In this document: piece by piece, positions 55,543-64,000 of the stretch
Layout of the letters: every line of letters starts with the position of its first letter
How positions within the stretch are numbered: position 1 is the stretch's first letter
Assembly (NCBI RefSeq): GCF_048771995.1
Contig: NC_133026.1
Location: forward strand, 150,497,001 to 150,561,000
Length of the DNA stretch: 64,000 bases
Source: Taeniopygia guttata
Lineage: Eukaryota > Chordata > Aves > Passeriformes > Estrildidae
Reading direction: 5' to 3'
Notes under the pieces: model-generated
The model's input: only the letters and a program-made list of their open reading frames with translations
What the model was told of the DNA's origin: nothing
Databases searched by the model: none
Made by a program: the position numbers and the translations under genes

Positions 55543-58500
55543 CTAAATCTTGTTAAAAGCAGCAATATCCACGCTCTGCACCTGGAAGGGGACAAAAGCT
55601 GGAGTCATCCAGGTGTTCCCAGGAAAACACACCTGAGTTAACCCCCCCCATCCCATGGGTTCCAGGCCCTTCCCACATCCCCATTCCAAGACTTACGTAG
55701 TCCTCAAACTTGGTGATCTCCTCCTCCAGGATGTCTGTCCCGACTTTCTCGTCCTCCACCACGCACTGGATTTGGAGTTTCTTGATGCCGTATCCCACTG
55801 GGACCAGTTTGGAGGCTCCCCACACCAACCCGTCCATGTGGATGGACCGGACACACTCCTCCATCTTGGCCATGTCGGTCTCGTCGTCCCACTGGAAAAA
55901 TGGGAATTGGGAGGTTTTGGTGTTTTCCTGGAGATCACCATCCAAGGGGTGTCCAGGTGACATCTCTGGGAATGTCACAACTGATCCAACAACTGAACCA
56001 AAGTGCCCTTTCTTGGCTGGAGAAGGCTCCAGAAGACCTCAGAGCCCCTTCCAGGGCCTCAAGGAGATCCAAGAAAGCTGGATAGGGAATTTGGACAAGG
56101 ATGGAGTGACAGGACAAGGGGGAATGGTTTTAAACTGGAACAGGGTAAGATTAGATGGGATATTGGGAAGAAATTCCTCCCTGGGAGGGTGGTGAGGCCC
56201 TGGAATGGAATTCCCAGAAAAGCTGTGGCTGCTCCTTGGTCCAAGGCCGGGTTGGAGCAACCTGGGAGAGTGGAAAGTATCCCTGCCTATGGAATGAGAT
56301 GGGATTTAAGGTCACATCTATCCAAACCCACTCCAGGCTTCCACGGCAACAAATCCCACCTGGCTCCAAGGCATTGTTTGGGATTCCATAGGTGCCATTG
56401 TCTGGAATTCCACAGGTGCCATTGTTTGGAATTCCATAGGCGCCATTGTTTGGGATGGCTCCGAGCCATTGTTTGGAATTCCAGAGGTGCCATTGTCTGG
56501 AATTCCATAGGTGCCATTGTTTGGGATGGCTCCGAGCCATTGTCTGGAATTCCACAGGTGCCACTCTTTAGAATGGCTCTGAGTCATTGTTTGGAATTCC
56601 AGAGGTGCCATTGTTTGGAATTCCAGAGGTGCCACTGTTTGGGATGGTTCCAAGCCATTGTTTGGAATTCCACAGGTGCCATTGTTTGGAATTCCATAGG
56701 CGCCATTGTTTGGAATTCCACAGGTGCCATTGTCTGGAATTCCATAGGCGCCATTGTTTGGGATATCTCCGAGCCATTGTTTGGAATTCCAGAGGTGCCA
56801 TTGTCTGGAATTCCATAGGTGCCACTCTTTGGAATGGCTCCGAGCCATTGTTTGGAATTCCATAGGCGCCATTGTTTGGAATTCCACAGGTGCCACTCTT
56901 TGGAATGGCTCCGAGCCATTGTTTGGAATTCCAGAAGTGCCATTGTTTGGAATTCCAGAGGTGCCATTGTTTGGAATTCCAGAGGTGCCACTCTTTGGAA
57001 TGGCTCCAAGCCATTGTTTGGAATTCCAGAGGTGCCATTGTCTGGAATTCCATAGGCGCCATTGTTTGGAATTCCACAGGTGCCACCACCATATCCAACT
57101 TGGACGCGAGAGGATTCCCAGCCCCGCTCCCAGAGCTCCCAAATCCCAAAAGCCACTCACCGGCTTCACATCCAGCAGGATGGAAGACTTGGCGATGAGT
57201 CCCGGCTTCTTGGCCTTCTTCTCTGCGTACTGCCGGAGCCGCTCCTCCCGGACTTTGGCAGCTTCCTGGTCTTCCTCCTCATCATCGCTCCCAAAAAGGT
57301 CGATGTCATCATCCTCATCCTCCTCGGCAGCAGCCGGCTCGGATTTCTTGGCTGGGAGCTCCACTTTTTTGGAGGGAACGCTGAACGGTTCCACTTTCTT
57401 CACCAGATCCAAGGTTTTTTTTAAAGGGAAAAAGAGGGAAAAGATCATCCTGGAGTTGGAGCAGAGCAGCCAAAAAAAAAAAGCTCAGGGATGGGAATCT
57501 CCACTGCTCAGGACAGTGAACGATCCTCGTGCTCTGGGATTTATATGGATTTATCAAAACAGGAAATTTGTCCACATGGATCTACGGTTGTAATTCCTAG
57601 AGAAAAATTCCAGCATTTTGCCAAGGCTCACCTGGGTTGGAGGAACAGATGAGGGCTGGTGGGAAGTTGAGGATTTCTCCAGAGCGTTCAGGCGGCTTTC
57701 CAGCTTGAAAATGGCCGTCTGGAGGTCTGCCACAACTGGGAAAAGGGAGGGGAAAACAGGAAAAATCACCTTAAATTCCCGGCTGCACGTCAGGTCTCCA
57801 GCCAGGACAAGGAATTCTCCCACTCACCACTGCGGAGGTTCTGGTTTTCCACTTCCAGGTGGGAAATTCGGGACAGGAGCTCATTTTGGTCACCAGCAGC
57901 TCCAGAGGAGGTTGTGCTTGCACTCTGAAACGAGGAAAACCGGGATGAAATTGAGTTGTTTCCCCTCCTCCCGAAAAATCCATGAAGCAAAGCAAAGAGT
58001 TGTGTCTTCAGGGAGAGAGGAAGTTCAGGAGCTGAACTAAAACCAAGGATATTTTCTCTAAATTAGGACAGAAACTAAGGGAGAAGCTCTATACAGTGAA
58101 GCACAGACTAAATCCCGAGGAATTTCAGCTGGCACCAAGGAGCAAAGGATAAAATCACTTTTCCCACTCTCAGATCCCAAAATGCCACTAAACCCACATA
58201 AAATTTATATAAAATTTCACACCAAGCCCCTTAAAAATCTTGGAGGCCCCCGGTCTCCTCTCCCAACCCACTGAGAGACAGGAATGACCTGCCTAAGGTA
58301 ACACTGGGAAAGCTGGAAAGATCCCAGGAATTCTACACTCCCACCTTCCCCAGACCAGCCTTTAATTCCTAACAATTTCAAGCTGCTTTAACACATCCTG
58401 AGGGAATAATTATTCCAACTCTGGTTTCAATGGATTTTTTGACAGCAAAAAAAAAGGAGCTTTTTCTTTTATTTTTTTTTTAAGGCTAAGGAGGTTCCTT

Positions 58501-61500
58501 ATCCATCAATTCCAGGCAACAAAGGGAAAGAAAATAACAGGATCTGCCCTTGATTTGTCATTTCTAAATCAAGAGAGAATAATTTATTCTCTTTTATTCC
58601 AGTGTGGAATTTCAGCAGTCATGTAAGATGGAAAGGGGGATAAGCAGGGATAAGATGAAGAATACAAGGCACAAGGAAAGGTCTGAATCATGGGAATGGT
58701 TTAGGCTGGGATTTTAAGGATCATCCAGACCGCATTCCACTATCCCAAGTGTCCAACCTGGCCTTGGACACTTCCAAGGATGAGGCTGGGAAGAGATCCT
58801 CTTCTCCAGGTTTATCCCAGCGCCAAAGGACAAACCCCGAGGGAGGAGAACTTGCTCCATCCTCGCCCCACCAAATCCTCTCCCGCTTTTCCGCAGGCTC
58901 CATCCATCCACACGCGTCTCACTTACAGCGGAGCGTCCCGACTGTTTCTTGGGACGGGCACAAGGAGCTTCCTTGCTGCGAGCAGGGGTCTTCTGCTGCA
59001 GGATGGGGGGAAAAAGTTTGGGAAGATGGGGAGAAAGGTTTCGCAATTCCAGAGGGAGCTCAAGCGCAGGGAGGAGCCGCATGCAAGGGGAAGTTACGGA
59101 GCGGTGGGAAAACAGCCTCGCACTGCAGGCAAACATTCCCCCAGGAATTCTGGGATCTTCTCCATGAACACCTCGGTGTCTGCAGGGAGCTCGTGCAGCA
59201 CTGTGGGCTCAACACACCATGCCAGATGCTCCAAGGATGGAAATCATGGAATTTCAGAGGTGGGGAAAGGAAAATCCCATCGAGTCCAACACTTCCCCCA
59301 GGGCCACCACGGAGCGTGTCCCCAAGTGCCACATCCACAGGGATGTCAAATCCCTCCAGGGATGGGGACTCCACCCCCTTTCCATGAGGAATTTTCCTAA
59401 TATTCCAGCTAAATTTCCCCTCTGGTGGTTTCCTCTCATCCTGTCATTCCCTGGGAGTAGATGCTGATTCCCCCACTTGGGAATCCTGTCAGGGATTTGT
59501 GGAAGTGAGAAGATTCCCCGCCCTGAGCCTCTTTTTTTTTTTTTTTCCAGGCTGAGCCCTCCCAGCTCCCAGAGCTGCTCCTGGTGCTCCAGACCCTTCC
59601 CAATCCATTCCTTTCCACGGAAAACACTCCAGCCCCTCAATGTCCTTCTTGTCATGATGACCCAGGACTGATCCCAGGATTGGAGGTGCCCCAGCAGTGC
59701 CAGCACAAGCAGAGATTTCCCTGTCCATAACAATTCCTCAAAAAAAAAAAAAAAAAAAATAGGGAAGAGCATGGGAAGAACATGGATACCTGTCCCAAGC
59801 TGAAGAGATCAAGAGATCTTAATTGGAACTCGTAAGACAATGCAAGAAGGCACAACCGTGTCCCAAATCCTCAAAAATTATGGAAAAATTGTCTTTATGA
59901 GACTGTGAGATTTTCCCTGAGGAGAGGATGCTCCAAGCTTTGGGAATATGGACACCACGCCTCCATTACAGCACACAAAAACCATTCCCTCCTCCAACTT
60001 CCAGCTCCATGCAAGCATGCCTGAATTTTATCAGGGATAAGAATTCAAAATTCCAGAGGTGGGGAGTTCACTCTTTGTATAAAGCCCACAAATCCTTTAT
60101 TTCTAAGCCATAATTTTTGTGCTGAACCCACCTCAAAGCTGCAGCCTGTCTCAAATATTTTGCTTTGGGAAGGCTGGAATTGTGCATAAATTTAATTATC
60201 CAAACAAATCAAATCCCTGGGAATTATGAAGGTACAAAACAGGACTTCGGACGAACAGCTTGGGATATAAACATCTGTTATTCCCTGAAGTTTGAATCCC
60301 TAAAATACATTTTAAATATCAGAAACAATAAATTTTCCCTCACATTCAGGTGGAATCTCCTGTTCTACTTCCTGCTTTCCCTCACAATCAAGGAACTCCA
60401 GACTCTTATCATATTCCAAGTGCTCATTCCTACATTTTATAACACAATCCCAGCCTGGAATTCCCAGCAAAAAGGCACTCAACTCCCATTTTCCCATCTT
60501 TTCACAGCCAGCTCTTCCCTTGCCACATCCTAAGACCCCTGACAATAACTCTGGAGGAAGGGAAGACAAAAATCCTGGGATTTTTGCTCTTCCCACTTTT
60601 CTCTGGATTACACGGTGTAAATTTGGGGGTTGGGAACACAAGGGAAGAAGTTTAGGAATGTTCTAAAGTCCAGCCTGGTTACCCAACATTAATTATAATC
60701 CTTGAGGGATATTCCAACTATTTTCCAGCCACCTAGAAGATCCAACTCCTTCCCCAGGAACAAAATACATCCAGCAGAGGATTTTTTTTTACATCACTAA
60801 TCCCCAAAAAGGTCTCCACACAATTTATATCCCAAAATTCCTGTCCTGGCCTTGGGCTGTTGCTTTACCAATTCCCTGTGACAGCACCTGGATGATCCAA
60901 ACTTCTGGGATTCCCTCCCAAAAAAGCTCTTTCACAGGAGTCAAGAAAGAAATTCCTCATCTTTGGAAAAACATTCTCTGGAAAATGAGGATGAGCAGCA
61001 CTTCCAGGTGATTTGGGTTTAGATTCCCCGCTCCTTGCCCAATTCCAAAAGTTCTTCCCAAAGGAACTTTTTAGTTTTACCCTGTTTGGGATGGCGGCCT
61101 CCTTTAGCCATATTTTTTTTAATATAAAATGAGCCGGTTTAGGAAAATTTCTCCTTAAGCTGTTGGCTGAAATCCTGATTCCTTATTTTCATCCCAAATG
61201 TCCGGCTCCTTTCTGCTGGTGTAAGGAGGAATATGGAATATTCCCCTTGGGAAAGGGGGAATTCCTTGTTATTCCCTGATATTGGACTGATCAAAGATAG
61301 AAACAGAGGGTGCTAAACATTCCAAGAGGGAATTATGAGACCAAATAATGGATGGATTCCTTTGGGAGTCCCATTGCAGAGGCAGGAAATCAAGACACTT
61401 GGGCTGTATTCCATGGATTTTCCTTTCCCATAAAACCACTAATTAGTATTTTAACTTTTACACTTTTTTTTTACAAATTTTTTTTTTTATGGTTTTGTCT

Positions 61501-63916
61501 GCACTCAGCACAAAAACACCTCCACAAAGTACATTCCTGAGCTCCTCCAGGATGCTCCAGCCTCAGAGCTTGTAGCCAAGCTGAATTCCCTGGATGCAGC
61601 AGATGGAAAACACCATTTTTTTGGGGGTTTTTGGGTTTTTTTTGCACATCCCCTAAACTGGAAGAAAAACAGGGAAGAGAAGGTGGCAGCCCAGTGTATC
61701 CGAAAAAATAAGAGCCACACGCTCAGCGACTTGGAACCTGTTAGTTAAGACCCATGGGAACATCCCACCAGGAAAAACAACAAAAACAAACAAACAAAAA
61801 TTTAAAAAAAAAAAAAAAAGAAAGGAAAAGCCCAATTTAGGGAATTCTTTTAACCCAAATCCGGTTTTAGCAGCGCTGCGGGCGAGCAGCGCGTGGGGAC
61901 GGGGCGGAGCTGCACACCTTGGTCTTCTCCTCTGCCTTCCAACCAAGAAGCCAAATGATTTTTGGGATTAGAATTCCATAAAAAAGAAAGAAAAAAAAAT
62001 GGGAATGCAGGCAGCCAGCTGGTGAGAGCTTGGGTACTCACTCCGGCCAGCGATTTCTGGATATTCTCCCTGGCTCTGGCAATGTCGCGGAGGATCGTGC
62101 TGGCTCCGTTCTCCTGCAAACAGCGCAGAAAGAACCAAGAGTTTCTTTTTTAAAAAAAGGTATTAAAACATGGGGGAGAAAAAAAAAAATCATCAAGGAA
62201 GTTAAAAAATATAAAACAAAAGGAAAGAGGAGCGAGGGAATCGGGAAAATTGGGAATTGTTCTTTCCGTGATTCAGTGATTTTTGCCATAAGGATTTGGG
62301 GCTAAATCGGGCAATCCCTGGTCACGTGTACAGAAGGATCATCCAGTCAAAGAGCTTTTAAATTCCCTATAATTAACCCTGAAAAGTTTGGGATGCTGCC
62401 AGAAGGTTGGAGTGACTCCAGAACTCCTTAAAAACCCAGCCTCCAGCAGGATTTTTCCATATTATTACCCGAGTTCAGGCAGGAATTGACAACCCTGACT
62501 CTGCTCTATCCACCCAGAACAACAGGAATTTTTTTCCCTATGCTCCCTGCTGCCATGCCTTAGCCTGGATTTCAAGATTCCCTCCCTGGAAATTCCATGA
62601 TCTGTTCATTCCTTGCCTTTCCCAGACTGCAACCCTCACCAGCAAGACCTGAGATGTGAAACCTCCCACAAACCCCCAAATCCTGAGTTAAACAGAAAAT
62701 AAAGGAAAAACAGCCTGGACACATCCAGGTGGGCTCCAACTTCCTGCTGCTTCCAAGGAGGTTTTAAGAACATTTTTTCCATGGTGGAAGTGGCTGATAA
62801 ATTCCTCCAAACATCCTTCAAACCACCTCTCCCAGGCCAAACTCCTTCACTGGAAGCTCCTGATGTGCCTTGAAATAGTTGAACTGTTCCAAGAGGGTTT
62901 TCACTCCAAAACCTACTTCCAGCACTCATCCAGAGCTCCCAATTTTTTTTTTATTCCCGGTCTCCCAGGTGCCGTGCCAGCACCTAAGCCAGGATGGGCA
63001 GCAGGAATAGCTGGAATGTGCCTAAAAGTTCGTAATTTCAGCAAAAAAGCTTCCCTGTAAACACTTGGAAAGAGGCACTGAACACTCAGCATTCCAAAGG
63101 CACAAGCAGTTAGGTGCAGGAAGAGGTTAGGAAAGCTCTGAACCTTGGATCAGGAATAATTTTGGGATGATATTGAAGCTGGAAATATTTCAGCTCAGCA
63201 GGATCATGCTTCCCCCTCCCTCCACCTTCCCCTCCCCAACTCACCGGTACCACGAACAGAGTCTTCCACTGGAACACCTGGAATACTTCCAGGAGCACAA
63301 AGACAAGGATAAAAAAATCCACCCCCCAAAAAAATCTTTGCAGCTTTGGTGCCCCGTTCAAACTTTAGGTTTGTATTCCCTTGGAATATCCCAGAGGATT
63401 GCTCCAGAACAGAAGCAAAGCAGCATTTTCCCTGGATGAAGGGGGGGCAGGGATGCTCTCTGCCAATAAAATTGGGGATTTGGGGATTTCCAGCTCAAAC
63501 TGTGCCCCCACAGATCCCAGCAGCCTGGAAAAAATTATGGATAACTTCTGGAAGCTGGGACTGGTTCACCTGTTAGAAGGGCACCTGATCTCCAAGTTCC
63601 TTGGGATCAAATCTTTCAGATTCCAAAGAAAACAGCAGGAAAAAAAACCCCAAAAAACCAAATAGGTCTTAAACAGCTTAGAGAGGTCCAGAAAGATTTG
63701 GGAAAAAATAAACAGCACTGAGAGTGGAAATCCCACAAAAATCCAGGTGGATCATGTCCTTTGACTTACTCTGGAATTCCTGGGATTGGGAATTACCTGC
63801 TGGTGGGAGGGGCCACCCATGGGGCCGTTCATCTGCTCGTAGAACCTTCGCTCGGCGTCGTCGTACTTGAACTTCTCGAACCAGATCTTGTCGTGCAGGA
63901 AGTAATCCACAGCCAT
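55543..63916 (-). CDS. EEF1D: Elongation factor 1-delta
   Basis: Guanine-nucleotide exchange subunit of the eEF1B complex. It reloads eEF1A with GTP during translation. Exons in transcript order: 63920-63797 (ATG at 63916), 62113-62042, optional 58995-58927, 57924-57828, 57735-57632, 57397-57161, 55891-55697, 55581-55543. It encodes 287 aa without the optional exon (human 281). The N-terminus shows the [20 protein letters not shown] block, then a leucine-zipper region ([10 protein letters not shown] to [18 protein letters not shown]), the acidic stretch [18 protein letters not shown], and the catalytic C-terminal domain ending [12 protein letters not shown]. The acceptor of the 57397 exon was chosen because it is the first AG after the pyrimidine tract and keeps phase. 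The 5' non-coding exon lies beyond the right edge. A minisatellite fills the intron after the 57161 donor. Confidence 0.95.
56015..56335 (+). mobile_element. CR1 LINE 3' part
   Basis: Sense CR1 in an EEF1D intron, opposite in strand to the gene, from 'ggctggagaaggctccaga' to 'ccaaacccactccaggc'. Confidence 0.88.
56375..57088. repeat. Minisatellite in an EEF1D intron, 23-24-bp unit, about 30 copies
   Basis: Units 'attgtttggaattccagagg' plus 'tgcc', alternating with 'tttggaatggctccgagcc'. As most units are 24 bp, frames run on for hundreds of codons. On the - strand they spell Trp/Asn-rich HLWNSKQW-type peptides. Confidence 0.97.
58042..58683. other. EEF1D intron stretch, nothing recognised
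   Basis: AT-rich intronic sequence between the optional 69-nt exon and the following exon. No repeat family recognised. Confidence 0.5.
58684..58785 (-). mobile_element. CR1 LINE 3' tip
   Basis: Antisense CR1 end (gaatcatgggaatggttta) with an internal deletion relative to longer copies. Confidence 0.75.
58927..58995 (-). CDS. EEF1D: EEF1D in-frame 69-nt cassette exon (optional)
   Basis: Flanked by a TGCAG acceptor and a GTAAGT donor. It is phase 0 on both sides and encodes 23 residues starting [12 protein letters not shown], basic and Pro/Ser/Lys-rich. It sits between the exons encoding KSLAG and SASTTSS, so it can be included or skipped without changing frame. The insertion lengthens the linker before the leucine zipper. 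Use in real transcripts is inferred from splice sites and frame. Confidence 0.75.
59225..59735 (-). mobile_element. CR1 LINE, older subfamily, with poly-T block
   Basis: Antisense CR1 of about 500 bp with 'ggaaatcatggaatttcaga', 'ccaagtgccacatccacag' and 'cagagctgctcctggtgctc', interrupted by a T16 run near 59531-59546. Confidence 0.8.
59736..62041. other. EEF1D intron, AT-rich, nothing recognised
   Basis: Short A/T runs (for example 59739-59759 and 61802-61819) but no exon or element I can name. Confidence 0.5.
62114..63796. other. EEF1D first coding intron, nothing recognised
   Basis: Unique-looking intronic sequence between the two first coding exons. Confidence 0.5.
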
Positions 63917-64000
63917 TTTCCTGGGAAAAATATCCACAAAAAGTGAATTCCCGCAAGGATTGAAGGCTAACAGCCCGTCAGGAGCGGGTTCTGTGCCCGC

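Noticed and set aside
57161-57575. Alternative EEF1D acceptor (aactccag) near 57450
   Set aside because: It would shift the reading frame and lose the acidic [12 protein letters not shown] segment. The AG before 57397 keeps phase.

Overview
This is vertebrate nuclear DNA, most likely from a bird and plausibly a songbird. It has GC-rich compact genes with short GT-AG introns, about twenty 5'-truncated CR1 LINE tails in both orientations, short solo LTRs, and an unusual density of minisatellites, as seen on avian microchromosomes. I saw no bacterial operons, CRISPR arrays or tRNA/rRNA genes.

Layout. (1) 1-8487: a CpG-rich edge with CRE, E-box and X-box motifs that looks like a promoter, then repeat-rich DNA without a recognisable gene. 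(2) 8488-30745, + strand: a complete 32-exon phospholipase C-gamma gene (1295 aa). It resembles PLCG1 over most of its length but has a coiled-coil tail of the PLCG2 kind. Its 7.9-kb first intron is mostly minisatellite, and introns 12 and 17 carry two related solo LTRs. (3) 30746-32500: a degenerate minisatellite between genes. (4) about 32590-44150, + strand: a CYLD-like deubiquitinase (786 aa) with a GC-rich non-coding first exon, CAP-Gly modules and an intact USP catalytic core, but without the long TRAF2-binding linker of CYLD. (5) 45113-52824, - strand: NAPRT, nicotinate phosphoribosyltransferase, 13 exons, 524 aa. (6) 55499 to beyond the right edge, - strand: EEF1D, translation elongation factor 1-delta, 287 aa, or 310 aa with a 69-nt cassette exon.

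The gene models come from joining exons by hand at GT-AG (two GC-AG) boundaries. All four coding totals are exact multiples of three and align over their length with the recalled vertebrate families. NAPRT and EEF1D are neighbours at human 8q24.3. PLCG2 and CYLD are both on human 16q. A gamma-type PLC next to a CYLD-type gene, beside NAPRT-EEF1D, therefore suggests a third (2R) PLCG ohnologue and a second CYLD ohnologue that I do not know from mammals. The MAF family supports this: MAFB/PLCG1 lie at 20q12, MAF/PLCG2 at 16q23, and MAFA at 8q24.3.

The genes do not form one pathway. PLC-gamma and CYLD-like act in receptor and NF-kB-type signalling, NAPRT in NAD synthesis, and EEF1D in translation. 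The strongest leads are the two extra paralogues, the repeats in and around NAPRT exon 1, an EEF1D exon that reads open through a repeat-filled intron, a tandem array built from a CR1 3' end, and LTRs with amplified hairpin-bearing 77-bp units.
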